From Diphasiastrum complanatum (taxonomy: Eukaryota; Streptophyta; Lycopodiopsida; Lycopodiales; Lycopodiaceae), in the NCBI GenBank assembly GCA_029204225.1, contig CM055104.1:51764294-51828293 (forward strand): 64,000 nt of DNA, read 5' to 3'. Shown here one piece after another: positions 11,089-22,214 of this stretch. The translations under genes were made by a program, and so were the position numbers. A model generated the notes under the pieces. It was not told the DNA's origin, did not search any database, and worked only from the letters and a program-made list of their open reading frames with translations. Positions within the stretch are counted from its first letter, which is position 1. Every line of letters begins with the position of its first letter.

Positions 11089-11222
11089 AGAGGTGCATGC
11101 AAACAATGCATGATCCATAAGCCCAAAAGGCAAAAGCAAAAGCTTAAAAAGAGGGGCACATGCAAAAAATGCATGATGCACAACGCCCAGAAGGCAGAAG
11201 GCAACAACAAAAGCTTAGAAGG
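11089..11222. repeat. Imperfect tandem repeat, about 65-70 bp, two copies
   Basis: Two adjacent copies share the order GTGCATGCAAA...ATGCATGAT, CCCA(A/G)AAGGCA and AAAAGCTTA(A/G)AA (about 11090-11150 and 11155-11220). They are non-coding. Confidence 0.7.
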
Positions 11223-11739
11223 AATGTGAAAGAAATTACCAAATTCATCTATTTTAACAAAGTTACAACTGCTTTGAGCAAACTCTAAGCCTCATGACTT
11301 CGCTATAGAGAAATGGGTTGTTGAAGGGTTTGCAGATTAAGGCAACCCTAACCCTAGTTAATAAGTGAGAGGGATTTGGCACCATGCATGTGTAAGTCCA
11401 ACCCGATGATCACATTGTGATCAAAACCGAAGGTGTGCAACTTGGCAAAGGTTTCTTGAAAGAGAATAAAAAGTTATCGGTTCTGACGACGATTTTTGCC
11501 TTTTTTTTGACCAAAATCTGGCAAATTTGACCGATTTTTGTTTTCTTTGATATCTCAGATCCAAATGGATCTTAAGATCGGTGATCTGAATAACTTTTCC
11601 TGTTCTACAATCAAATTAGATTCAAACAAGCAAATCCACTCAAATCAAGCAAAATCAATCCCAAACTAACCCTAAAATGCATATCTAACACTATTCATGC
11701 CACGACAAGATGCCTAATGCAACAATCATGCTGCAAACT

Positions 11740-11758
11740 GAAAAATTGGCGGCGCCAA
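11740..11758 (-). other. Candidate tRNA primer-binding site of an LTR element
   Basis: On the minus strand, TTGGCGCCGCC immediately follows an ACAATT sequence. TGGCGCC is the usual start of a plant gypsy primer-binding site. The LTR-like sequence with its TATA box lies on the 5' side (higher coordinates), as expected. Confidence 0.5.
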
Positions 11759-11759
11759 A

Positions 11760-12400
11760 ATTGTAGTTGGTTTCTTTCCTTGCCTATCCTGAATCCAATA
11801 TCTAGTCAATCTAGCATCAAAGAGACGAAGTTAGTTGTCACGCGTAGGTTCATTCCCATGAGAGCGATAGTATAGTTCAGATTTCAGCATGAATGGAAGA
11901 TCCAAATCTAACTCTAACATTCATTAACACCACATCCACAACAAGATAGCTTACTCTTTCTCTCTCATAAAAAGTATAATAACATACAATCCCAATAACA
12001 TTCAGATCCAACAATTAGCAAAAACCAAAGAAAGCATGAGACAGAGAGAGGAAAAGTGATAAAGAGCAAGGACATTCATCAATCCATTCCTGAAGAGAAC
12101 CAATCTGCTTTATTGAAATGAGGAAATGAACATGTGTAGGAGCTCGAGTTGGTCCCTTTTTATAGTACAGAGGAGGACCCTGGCCTCTTAATCCTATTGG
12201 TCCATTTCTGCCTCCCTAATTATTCAAATTTAAAAAAGAGTGGAAACCATCCAAATTGGAGGGAAACCCAACTTTATTCACTAACTTGACATTTAGGCCC
12301 TGCGACATTAATTAAAAGTCCCGCAAAAAGGCCTAAAGTCCTTTTATTGACTTTTTGTACAATCAATCGTTGCAAGAGCTTCATTCCAATTGACAGTATT
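11760..12400 (-). mobile_element. LTR-like segment, minus orientation (ends uncertain)
   Basis: Read on the minus strand, this segment has a TATAAAAA box (12164-12157), a CAATAAAG signal about 40 bp further on, a pyrimidine-rich stretch, and then a TGGCGCC primer-binding-site candidate at its end. This is the layout of a 5' LTR. Its internal region would run to lower coordinates, but only non-coding leader-like DNA (to about 11300) is visible. It abuts the protease end of gypsy copy 1, yet a PBS would not follow a 3' LTR. It therefore probably belongs to a different, largely lost element. Confidence 0.45.
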
Positions 12401-12529
12401 CATTTGAGAATCGTAATGAACTCCCAAATTTTTCTATGGACGGTCACAAGTATGATCTGTTGTTGACGAGTCGTCATCTTCTTTTTAAACCACTAGTTTG
12501 ATAGTCCGGATCAAATTTAACTGCACGTT

Positions 12530-12935
12530 CACGATTTTCAAAAGTGATTTTTCTGGTAATCCAGTTATGAATTACTTGCGTAACTCGTAACCATGGACGT
12601 CCCAATAGAATTCAGTAGACATTTGGCGCTTCTGGTAAGTCCATTACTATGAAAGTAATGACGAACTGTACTCTCGCAATTCTGACAGGTATATCTTTAA
12701 CCATTCCACGCGGACGAACTGTTGTTTAATCAGCTAGCTTAATGGCAAAAGTCGCAGGCTTGATCTTTGTAAGACCCCATTTTGCACATAGATTTGTAGA
12801 AATCAGGTTAACTCCTGAACCGCCATCTATCACAGTTGCTTCCTTAGGAAATTGTCTATGTTGTATCGGCAGTTTGTTCACTTTTCCAAGTGGCTCCAAC
12901 GTGGAGTACTTCATTAGATTCTTCAAATCCAGCAC
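12530..12935 (-). pseudogene. Gypsy copy 1: retropepsin (aspartic protease) domain
   Basis: The minus strand encodes the catalytic loop I-D-G-G-S-G-V-N near 12834-12808 and, after an in-frame stop (end of K-L-A-D), continues to the C-terminal motif L-G-R-P-W-L-R near 12600. Family members have D-S/T-G; here Ser/Thr is Gly, so the flap triad is altered although Asp is kept. The domain follows gag with zinc knuckles on the same strand, the normal order for plant gypsy gag-pro-pol. No reverse transcriptase follows. The coding trace fades near 12350, next to an unrelated LTR. Confidence 0.75.
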
Positions 12936-13232
12936 AAAAATGTGGCTCCTGATGGACTTCTGGTTCTACTTAAACAACTTCTTTTGTTTTTGGCACCAAC
13001 TTCAGGAACTCTCCCAATGAAATATTGATTTTACTAGACAAAATATTCATGAGCAGTTCTGTTTGCGGTGCTTCTGGTTCAGTCATCTTGAAGGGTTCTT
13101 TATGATGATGCAACTGATCATTCATATCTGTACGTGAATTTCTTGGAGGTTGCAATGGTGAAGAACGAACTTCAGTTGTTGCTTTAGCAGCTTCAAGCTC
13201 CTCTTCTTCTTGCAGATGTTTGATCCACTGCC

Positions 13233-13889
13233 TTATACCTGATATCTTCTTTTTTTTGCATGAAGATTTGGATAGACTCCAAATGTTGTTGGTATATCGT
13301 TCAATGGTATAGAATCAGTAGGTACTGGATCCACAACTGATTCTTTTTGCTTATGTGCTTTGGTGACCACCATCAAGGGTACACTCGATTTATTCTGAGC
13401 TACTGGTCTTCGCTTGATTGTTATCAAATTTACAGAAGCTGTAGCTGGTGGTAGCTTCGGTCTTGCTGGACAGTCTTTATAGCAATGCCCATAACCACGG
13501 TCACGACAGAATGGTACCAAAAAAAATTTATTTGGACATTTTGCAACTCTGTGATATTCTCCACATGCAAAGCATCCAAGTGGTGCTCTTGTCCAATTTC
13601 TAGAGGCTTGTTGTTGCACGGCAGCATAAATAGCATACTGTTTTGAATATCCACCTAAAGATCCACTTGTTTTATCAGTACCATAGTTCCATTGCTTGGT
13701 ACTTATGTACGGTTCTGGTTCCGTCAAATTGGCAGCAGGAGCGGAGTGCTTTGGTGGGGCAGGTAAGGCTAAACGTTCGGGTATCCAGCAGATTGTCGAG
13801 GTCTTGCTGCTGGATTTCCTCCATACTATGGTTCTCGATATCCCATTTGGACATACCGTTGCTGAATTATCTGAGGGTTGAAGTTGCAA
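13233..13889 (-). pseudogene. Gypsy copy 1: gag nucleocapsid (zinc knuckle) region
   Basis: A 218-codon minus-strand frame carries a CX2CX3HX4C knuckle (C-F-A-C-G-E-Y-H, then A-K-C). A second, damaged knuckle has its second Cys replaced by Arg (C-R-D-R-G-Y-G-H, then K-D-C). These bind packaged RNA in intact elements. The Pro/Thr-rich tail leads toward the protease downstream. The same two-knuckle layout appears in gypsy copy 2 at 30646-31350, where it is better preserved. Confidence 0.75.
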
Positions 13890-14060
13890 AAAGCAGTCTC
13901 ATAATCAGATTTCCATTCATTTTTTCAATTGAGGACACTCATTCACTGTATAATTTCTTGTGCAAATAGAACACCAGACATATTCCCTGGTAGGAAAAAT
14001 CTTCACAAACTTTTCAGGTTCCTTGTTCGTTTTTCCGTGGAAATCTTCCAATGCTTTGAT

Positions 14061-14777
14061 CTAATCATCAAATTGCGACTGCAACTTTTCCTTTTGTTCC
14101 TGTTGATTCTTCCCGAGCTTCTCAAACTCATTGAGCATCGTTTCTGCAGTAGCATTGACATTCGTTGATGCAATAGTGGGGGATGTCGTAGTAGTCTGCC
14201 CTGTTGTATAAGGCAACATACTTATATTCGGCTCATCATCTGAATCTTCATCCTCCTCTGGAATTGCATCGTCCATAGCATTTTGCAAGAGTGCATACTC
14301 ATTATGGCGTTTCAGCTCACGTCTGATCCGTTTAGGTAGACTTGACAAAAATCACATAATCATGGCATTTTCGATAATCAGCTCACACTCAGATCTGAGA
14401 CGTTTCACCCGTTCAATGTAATCTTGAACCATTTCTCGCTTTCCCATTTTAATTTGACTCGAAAGTAGGAAAGGGTCTTCCATAAACTTCCGCAGTTTGA
14501 ACCGTGTGATAAGGGCTCTTTTAACAACCTCCTAATCTGTACGCTCAATTTCATCTTGATTATAGTACCATTCTTGTGCTGCGCCTGTTAAGGCCATAGG
14601 AAACAGCTTAAGTTTATCTTGAGGGAAAATTTTGTCATAGACTTCACAGAATTCAGCATAGATCTGAAGAACTCTAACTGGATCTGTTAATCTATTATAT
14701 TTGAGTAGATCCAAACGGGGTGCTCTTCTAGCAATAATAGGATTGACTTCCTGAGGAGCACCTCTTGGGGCAACCAT
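14061..14777 (-). pseudogene. Gypsy copy 1: gag capsid region
   Basis: Start M-V-A-P-R-G-A-P at 14777. The capsid (Retrotrans_gag) core follows, with F-P-M-A-L-T-G-A-A-Q-E-W-Y-Y. Then come I-T-R-F, L-P-K-R-I-R-R-E-L and a D/E-rich segment. It is broken by stops near 14534 and 14350. The order and wording match gypsy copy 2 (L-P-R-W-I-R-H-E-L and D-A-I-R-E-E-D-E), so both belong to one lineage. Its 5' LTR should lie above 14780, where only AT-rich leader-like DNA is seen. Confidence 0.8.
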
Positions 14778-15545
14778 TGTGGCAAACTCAAATCAAGCAG
14801 ACAATGAGATTGGATCTAGATTTTTTAGTCAAAAACTATCTCAGATGGATCTATTTCACTTTTCAAGAATCTGATTCTATATCATGAAAAAGATTTCGAA
14901 ATTCAATCAATCGATACTTTCAAAAAATGATAAATTTCTCAGAATCCAAATCAGAATATATCAGATTTGATTCAAATTTTGACAGAGACTTGATCTGGAA
15001 AATCAAACCTAAAAATAGGATTGGCGAAGGTTCACTAGGCGAAGGTTGGCTCAGCGAAGGTTCATCAGTGCTATTTTGGAAAATAAAAAATAAAAAACTC
15101 TATCAACTTTTCTGACAATTTCTCAGGTAATAATCTTCGCCGAACTCTCAGATGCAAGATCTGACATAGATAAAATTATGAAAAATCAGACGAAGGTTTC
15201 TGACACAAGAAAATATAGTTTATGAAGTTTGGCAAGGGTAAAAATCAAGATGTTCTATGATCTGGACAAAAAGAATCTTCGCCAAACTCAGAAATAGTAT
15301 TTTATTATAAATAGAATGACAACTGGTCTTCTGAAAACTCTTTTATTTTTTGTATTATTCTTCACCGACCTGGCAATAGATAGATCTGAATCACACCTAT
15401 GCACAATGAATCGGACGAAAGGTTCTTTTTCTGTATATTTAGGGTTTATGTGATTTCTGACAATATTTCTAATGTTTCTAGAAATCTGTTGGGAATTAAT
15501 CTTCGCCCTTCAAACTGAACACCAATCGCGTTTCCATTGAATATA
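14778..15545. other. Spacer between divergent gypsy halves, rich in a CTTCGCC word
   Basis: Non-coding DNA between the minus-strand gag of gypsy copy 1 and the plus-strand pol. GCGAAGGTT or ACGAAGGTT occurs at about 15024, 15040, 15054 and 15191. AATCTTCGCC, close to its reverse complement, occurs at 15131, 15271 and 15498. It probably represents LTR or leader sequence of one or both elements. No primer-binding site was identified. Confidence 0.5.
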
Positions 15546-15548
15546 CTG

Positions 15549-17885
15549 AATGTAGCCTGGATATCAACGGAACCTATACCAGATCCGATTGAAGAGGATC
15601 TCATACCTGTGAGTCATGCCTTGACTTATGATGCCAATGCAGAACTTACGGATGAGTAGATTTTAAATCATATGGATCCGACTTGATTTGGAGTGCGTAA
15701 TGTTCCTGATGAACCAACAATAAAACCGCCCAAGGCAGTTATATTCAAGGAAGATAGGATCACATGATCAATGACGAAGAAACAAGCTAAGCAACATTAT
15801 AATACGATCCTGAAATGGGAAAATCCTCCTCAAAAGATTGATTTAGCGAATGTGTCACCCTTACTAGATAAAGGCAAAGGAAAAGTCGAGGATGATTCTA
15901 CAAGTCAGAATTCTAGCAAGACATCATTGTCTCGGAAGTTGTCACCTCCACGATCAATTACTGCTAAGAAGACTAAGCGAAGATCCAAGACAAGTCCTTT
16001 CGAAAAGGAACAAGTAGATGTCATTCAGCATGATATGCCCAAGCATTTTAAATGTTATACATTGGATGATGTGGTTATCATGTTACCTAAAGCACATCGT
16101 GAACCTAAAGAACACGTGCCAAGAGTCAAGAAATGTTTATGATGGCCCAGCTAGGACACAGCCAATGAATCTTGCCGAGCCAGGAGAACCAGAAAAGATT
16201 GTACAAGTTGGATCACAACTTAATCCTGAACAATATCAAGCACTCCGCATGTTACTCATTAAGTATCAAGATTGCTTTGCATGGACTTATAAAGATCTGA
16301 AGGGTATTCTGACATCAGTGATTCAACATACCATACCTCTAGTACCTGATGCAGTTCCAAAGGTTACAAAGTTCTATCGTTGTAATCCTAATGTTGCGGA
16401 TCTGATAAAGAAAGAACTTCATAGACTGCTTGACGCTGATTTCATTTATGAGATCGAGCATACCGAATGGATCTCACCGATTGTCATTGTTCCTAAAGAG
16501 AATGGGAAATTGAGAATCTGTGTGAATCTCAAGGCGTTGAACAAAGTGACACTGAAGGTCACTTTCTGTTACCTTTTACTGAAAGCATTTTGGATTGCCT
16601 TGCTGGAACGGAAGCTTATAGTTTTCTGGATGGATTTCGTGGATACAACCAGGTTAAGATAGCACCTGCCGATCGTCACAAAACCGCTTTTGCAACATAA
16701 TGGGGCACCTATGCTTACAAAGTAATGTCGTTTGGACTCTGTACCAAGTTCATTTCAACGAGTAATGCAATTTGCTTTTAAAGATTATCTGCATAAATTC
16801 TTTGAGATTTACTTGGATAACCTGGGAGTCCATAATAGTATAGATTCATACCACCTGGATCGATTGGAAAAAGTATTTGAAAGATGTCGCAAATATCAAT
16901 TTCTCTAAATCCAGAAAAATGCCAGATATGGGTTTCCCATGGAGTTGTGCTTGGACATGTGATATCAAGACATGGTATCGCCACCGATTATTCTAAGATC
17001 AAGGTTATTGTGGAATTGCCACCACCAACAACAATTCGTGGAGTTTATGTGTTTATGGGTCATGCGAACTACTATCGAATTTTTATTATCTTCTATGCGG
17101 ATTTAGCACGACCTATATACAAACTGACTATTGTTCCTATTTGGATAGTAGAGGCGTTAGAAGCCTTTGAAAAATAAAAAAAAGCATTAACTTCAGCACC
17201 AATACTGTGTTCTCCAGATTGGATGATTGAATTTCATGTCCATACAGATGCTTCAAAATACGCCATTGGATCAGTTTTGACGCAACCGGGAGATTATAGG
17301 AAGGATTATTCTATACGATTTGCAAGCAGACAGCTTACAGATCCAGAGAAGAATTATTCAACAATAGAACGTGAAGCGTTAGCCATGATCTTTTCTATTC
17401 GGAAATTTCGTCACTACCTCATGGAAACACACTTTGCATTTTATACAAATCACCAGCCGTTACTTTACTTGGTAAACAAGACATGCAATACTGGATGTAT
17501 TGCAATATGGTTATTGTTATTGACTGAATTTGACTTTCGAATTGTGGTTCAAAAGGGGAAGCAACATTATCTAGCCGATCACGTTTTGTGAATCGAATCC
17601 GCACCAGTTAACACTGAAGTGGATGATGAATTACCAGATGCTGCATTGTTCTATGTCAAAGCAGTACCTGAGTGGGCAGCGGATATTGTTGAGTACTTGA
17701 TGCTAGGACAACCAAATGACTCCTTGACAAAAGTACAAAAGAGACAATTGATTCATAAGGCTCAACCTTATCAATTGATTGTGGGACAACTGTATTGTCG
17801 TGGATCAGACAATATTCTACGTAGATGTGTTGTGGATTATCTCAAGTCTACTTTGAGATTTAGGCACATCATCAAAGCAACTTGA
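15549..17885 (+). pseudogene. Ty3/gypsy pol fragment: linker, reverse transcriptase, RNase H
   Basis: Plus-strand pieces in order: linker with L-D-D-V-V-I-M-L-P (about 16050-16090); reverse transcriptase from about 16200 (W-I-S-P-I-V-I-V-P-K, L-R-I-C-V-N-L-K-A-L-N-K-V); RNase H at 17223-17591 (H-T-D-A-S-K, E-R-E-A-L-A); and the start of the integrase N-terminal region to 17885. The RT active site reads Y-L-D-N (16810-16821) instead of YLDD, and the RNase H T-D-H motif reads T-N-H. Stops and frameshifts are numerous, so it is dead. The linker resembles that of gypsy copy 2, placing it in the same lineage. It ends abruptly at copia DNA near 17900. Confidence 0.85.
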
Positions 17886-17939
17886 TTCATCTATCAAGAA
17901 ATTCATAAAGTGTTAGAGGTGGATGATATAATGCCTTCC

Positions 17940-18790
17940 ATTTGAATATCCTTGGTTATTCAAACAAGCCTTGATGGCTCCTCCTTGGATCTTGATGATC
18001 CCCTTGGTGTGCTTAGGTGTGGATATTGATGCTCTACAGCTTTTTCTTCACTTGACTCCTTGAGTTTTGCAAGATCCTTAACACCAACAACTTCAGAAGC
18101 ACTTCCATTCACACTTGAAATAACATTCTTGACATTAAAATCAAAGCCAACATCAACTTTGAAAAACCAACCATCTCTAACCCCTTGGGCAATGACATTT
18201 CCTTGCTTGATGATAAAGCAAGTATTGCAATCAAACTTGACATCACTTCCATTGTCAACAAATTTATAGACATTGAAGGAACATACAAGACATCTTGAAG
18301 CTTTGCTCTTCTTCTTCACTCAAGCCAAATAGGAATGGTGCCTATTCCATAAATCTCACATTTAGCACCATTTGCAACAAGAATAGACTACTAAAACATG
18401 ATGAAAATGAAGAGAAATACTTTCTGACTCTGCCTTGTAATATGTGAGCCACCCCACTATCAATCCACTAAAGATCCTCCTCCATATAAATTGATAATTT
18501 GCTCATGCATGCCATGACTCCTCCTCATTGAAGCCATATCCCTTTTGATTGTTGAAGTTCACTTGCCTTCCTTCTTGTTTTTTTCATCCATTTTCGTCTG
18601 ATAGCACTTCAAGGCAAAATTCCTCTTCTTGCCACAATAATAGCACTTGAATCTCTTACTTGCTTCCAATACGTAGCCTCCTATTGATGCCATGATGAGA
18701 AAGTACTTGTACACAAAGTACAAACTTGTGAAATGATTCTTCAAATTGAATTTGTGGCCCTCAAGAAACTAGATTTGAACACATCAAAAA
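17940..18790 (-). pseudogene. Copia family A: gag/protease fragment
   Basis: The minus strand reads a gag start M-A-S-I-G-G at 18693, then jumps within about ten residues to a zinc knuckle C-Y-Y-C-G-K-K-R-N-F-A-L-K-C in which the knuckle His is Asn. Most of gag is therefore deleted. Further on come the copia protease motif W-I-D-S-G-V-A-H-I (about 18450), then D-V-L-Y-V-P-S-M and N-G-S-D-V-K-F (18319-17960). Several stops break it. The leader on its 5' side (18790-19180) matches the copia leader at 42480-43130, read in the opposite direction. Confidence 0.75.
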
Positions 18791-19185
18791 TCTAGAAAGA
18801 TCTACAGAATGTCTAGATCACAAATCTTAGAACCAATCTTCACCCAAAATCTAGTCAATGTGAAAAATGGATCTCATCTAGATCACACAAACTTGACATG
18901 TAAGATTTGCTTCAAACACATGAAAATCAGACCCAATTACTTCTTTTAGAATCTCTTTTGACCTAGAGGCTCTAACCTTTAGAGTTGGATTGAATTTGAA
19001 TTGGTTTGAACAACCAAGATTGTACACTCAAATATGGACTCCTCCGTGTTCTAGACACCCATGGGATCACAACTTGACTCTCACAGTATCACAAAGCTTG
19101 ACTAGAACCAATTTGAGCTTCATATAATATGTGCCAATTCTACACACAAAATTTTCTTGTACACAAAGTGCACACGTGTGAAAGG
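18791..19185 (-). mobile_element. Copia family A leader (5' untranslated) fragment
   Basis: This non-coding stretch is the reverse complement of parts of 42480-43100. For example, the GGACTCCTCC...GACACCC...GGGATCACAA block near 19030-19070 corresponds to GATCCCGTTGG...GGAGGAGTCC near 42530-42570. It links this fragment to the LTR/PBS-bearing copy at 41.2-43.1 kb. The element breaks off at the plus-strand copia pol. Confidence 0.6.
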
Positions 19186-19189
19186 ACTC

Positions 19190-20684
19190 TAATAATTACA
19201 TCGACTCTACAAATTGAATGCGAGATCTTTTGCTCAAGCTATGGTAAGCACGGTTGATAGTCGAAGTGATCTTTGGCATCAATGATTCGGTCATATTAGT
19301 GCTCAAAGTTTACAGATTCTCAAAAGAGGTAATCTAGTTATAGGATTGCCTGATACTCCTTTTGAAGGAAAAATTTGTGAAGGTTGCATTTTGGGAAAAC
19401 AACACAGAGAGAGGTTTCCCAAAAGTGGAGCAAGGAGAGCCAGTGGCATCCTGGATCTTGTCCATAGTGATCTATGTGGACCTATACAGACTAGATCTCT
19501 TAGTGGCTACTATTACTTTATCACCTTCATTGATGATTATAGCAGATGCATTTGGATTTATTTCATAAGCAAGAAATCAGATGCTTTTGCTAAGTTCAGG
19601 GAATTCAAGGCATTAGTTGAAAAGCAAACAGGATGTTGCATCAAAACTTTGAGATCTGATGGACGTGGTGAGTATTTTTTGACAAAATTTATTGATTTCT
19701 TCAAAGATCAAGGGATCAAGAGGCAGACCACAACACCTTATTCACCACAGCAAAATGGAGTTTCAAAATGAAAGAACAGATCTATTGTTGAGATGGCCAG
19801 GGCGATGCTCAAAAGCAAGGGTCTGCCAAACACCTTTTCGGCAGAAGCTTGTAGCACAGCTACGCACATCCTGAATCGGTGTCCTACAAAATCCGTGGAA
19901 GGTGAGACACCTCATGAAGTTGTTACTGGAAAGAAACCTAATATTTCTCATTTGAGAGTATTTGGTTGTGATGCTTATGCTCGTATTCCAGATGAGAAAT
20001 GAAAGAAATTGGATGCAAAAGCTATGTATTTTCCTTGGATATGATGAGAAGGCCAAGGCATACAAGATGTATGACACAAATGCACAAAAGCTTGTAATTT
20101 CTGGGGATGCTACATTTCACGAGATGGGCCGAGGTGAACAATCTGAAGTAATCACTGGACCTTTTGATGAGGGTTCGAAATGACAGGTCAAGAAAGAAGT
20201 GGATTTTAATATAGAAAATCCATTGGACAAAGACAAGCTTGATGCTAAAATTCCCAAGAGAGTACTTGAATGGTACTTATCAGTCACAGATGGTGCAAAG
20301 AAGGGAGATACTCCCGAATCTAGTGAGCAGGGAGAGCTTAGAAGATCAAGTAGAAATCAAAAACCTCCTGCAAGATTAGAGATGAATCTAGCCCTAATGG
20401 GTTCTGTGCTCAAGGCTCAAGAACCAAAAACTTTTGATAAAGCAAAGGAGCACGAGGAGTGGCGTGAAGCTATGGAAATGGAAATGGAAGCTATATCAAA
20501 AAATAGGACTTGGAACTTGGTTGAGCTACCTGATGGTAAGATGCCTATCACTTGCAAATGGATATACAAGATCAAATATGGAGCTGATGGGCAACTCAAC
20601 AAATACAAAGCACGGTTGGTTGCGAGAGGATTTGAGCAGTAGGAAGGTATTGATTTTTAAGAAACCTTCGCACCCGTAGCTAAT
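19190..20684 (+). pseudogene. Copia family B: integrase and connection region
   Basis: The plus strand shows the GAG-pre-integrase finger (L-W-H-Q, then F-G-H, and C-E-G-C-I-L-G-K). The integrase core follows with H-S-D-L-C-G-P, R-S-D-G-R-G-E-Y and Y-S-P-Q-Q-N-G-V. The catalytic Glu after N-G-V-S is Lys (19766-19768), so the DDE triad is lost. In-frame stops sit at 19283, 19769, 20000, 20181 and 20640, plus a frameshift near 20010-20030. The reading then enters the RT N-terminus (W-R-E-A-M-E-M-E-M-E-A-I). Gag, protease and the 5' LTR are missing. Confidence 0.88.
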
Positions 20685-21920
20685 ATGGTAACTATACGTT
20701 CTATCATTGCTATTTCTGCTTTCTATGGCTGGAAGATCCAGCAAATGGATGTTCAATCTGATTTTCTTAATGGAGTGCTGGATGAAGAGGTGTACTTAGT
20801 ACATCCTCAAGGATTTATTGAACCAGGGAGAGAGCACCTTGTTTGTAAGCTCAACAAAGCTATTTATGGATTGAAGCAAGCACCACGGGCGTGGTACTCT
20901 TGCATTGATGAACACTTTAAGCAAAGGGGAATGGTAAAGATTGATGCTGATCCTAATCTTTACATTCTAAGGCAAGATTCAGATGTAGTGTTCATTGTGC
21001 TATACGTGGATGATTTGATTATTACAGGAAGTAATGAGAGCTTAATTGATGAAATCAAATCAGATCTTTCCAATGCTTTTAACATGAGCGACCTACGATT
21101 GATGCACTATTGTCTTGGCATTGAAGTATGGCAAAAGGAAAATGTAGTCTTTCTTACACAAAGCAAATATGCACGAGATTTGCTTTATAAGTTCAATATG
21201 CAGGATTGTAAGCCTTTGAGTACACCTATGGATGTCAACACGAATCTTACTGCATATGATGAATCTGAGAAAGTGGATGCCTTTTTGTATAAACAGCTGG
21301 TGGGTAGTTTGATTTATTTGACACACACACGACATGATATTTCTTATGTTGTTGGTGTTGTTAGTCAATTTATACAAGATCCTAGTCAAACACATTGGAA
21401 GTTTGCTAAACGTATTCTTAGATACATTCGAGGGACATTGAATTTTGGTTTGAAGTATGAGCAGTCTGAAGCGCCAATATTGATAGGATATATCGATGCT
21501 GATTGGGCAGGTAATATTGATGACAAAAGGTCTACCAGTGGTCATACATTCAGTTATGGTACAGCTGCAGTTTCATGGAGCGGCAAAAAGCAACCTGCAG
21601 TAGCCTTATCCTCGACGGAAGCTGAATATCGAACACTCAGCAATGCTGCACAAGAAGCGGTATGGTTACGAAGATTGCTTGTGGATTTAGGTCAAGCACA
21701 GGTGGATGCAACCACTATATCTTGCGACAATCAAAGCTGCATTCACCTTGTCAAAAATCCAGTTTTACATGCTCAAACCAAGCACATTGAAATACATTAT
21801 CATTTTGTTCGAGAGAAAATTCTTGATGGAGCCATTGATCTTGTTTTCTGTAAATCTGAAGATCAAGTGGCAGATATTTTTACTAAGTCATTACGTAGAT
21901 GTAAATTTGAAAAGTTATAG
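20685..21920 (+). CDS. Copia family B: reverse transcriptase and RNase H (411-codon open frame)
   Basis: This is the longest intact frame of the copia B element. RT motifs are present: Q-M-D-V-Q-S-D-F-L-N-G near the start, Y-G-L-K-Q-A-P-R-A-W, and the active site L-Y-V-D-D-L-I-I (about 21000-21023). RNase H motifs follow: D-A-D-W-A-G, S-S-T-E-A-E-Y and C-D-N-Q-S. The frame ends K-F-E-K-L at a TAG. The true polyprotein begins upstream but is broken by stops, so the listed ATG is internal. All visible RT and RNase H catalytic residues are kept, so decay here is slower or more recent than in the integrase. A polypurine tract and LTR follow. Confidence 0.9.
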   Translation: MVTIRSIIAISAFYGWKIQQMDVQSDFLNGVLDEEVYLVHPQGFIEPGREHLVCKLNKAIYGLKQAPRAWYSCIDEHFKQRGMVKIDADPNLYILRQDSDVVFIVLYVDDLIITGSNESLIDEIKSDLSNAFNMSDLRLMHYCLGIEVWQKENVVFLTQSKYARDLLYKFNMQDCKPLSTPMDVNTNLTAYDESEKVDAFLYKQLVGSLIYLTHTRHDISYVVGVVSQFIQDPSQTHWKFAKRILRYIRGTLNFGLKYEQSEAPILIGYIDADWAGNIDDKRSTSGHTFSYGTAAVSWSGKKQPAVALSSTEAEYRTLSNAAQEAVWLRRLLVDLGQAQVDATTISCDNQSCIHLVKNPVLHAQTKHIEIHYHFVREKILDGAIDLVFCKSEDQVADIFTKSLRRCKFEKL

Positions 21921-21939
21921 AAAAATGTAATTTTATCAT

Positions 21940-21949
21940 TGAGGGAGAG
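21940..21949 (+). other. Polypurine tract of copia family B
   Basis: The purine run GAGGGAGAG lies 20 bp after the pol stop and directly before the LTR start TGTTAG. It is the priming site for plus-strand DNA synthesis. Confidence 0.75.
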
Positions 21950-22212
21950 TGTTAGAAATCAATGATAAACCTCATTGTTACACTTCTTAGTTATTGTTTA
22001 CGATGTACTTTATTACTAGTTGTAACTAGCCGTTGGCTAGTCTAGTAGTCTACTCCTAGGTTCTCTCTCTCTCTATCAGGGTTCAAGGTTTATATGTACA
22101 CTTTACATTCAGTATGTTGAAGTGTGATAGATTGATAGTGCGTGTTCTTCTTCTGGCTTCTTTGGTGATTGCTTATGGTGAATGCTTGATTTTGCATATC
22201 TGATTATTGACA
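21950..22212 (+). mobile_element. Copia family B 3' LTR (right end tentative)
   Basis: It starts TGTTAGAAATC after a polypurine tract, the usual start of many plant copia LTRs. It contains a CT tract near 22062 and a TTATATGTACA box-like word near 22091. A TGACA at 22208-22212 is a possible end, but no inverted copy of the start was found, so the right border is a guess. No 5' LTR is in the window. Confidence 0.6.
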
Positions 22213-22214
22213 GA

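Noticed and set aside
21093-21545. 150-codon minus-strand frame inside copia RT
   Set aside because: Antisense shadow of the reverse transcriptase frame, with no family resemblance.
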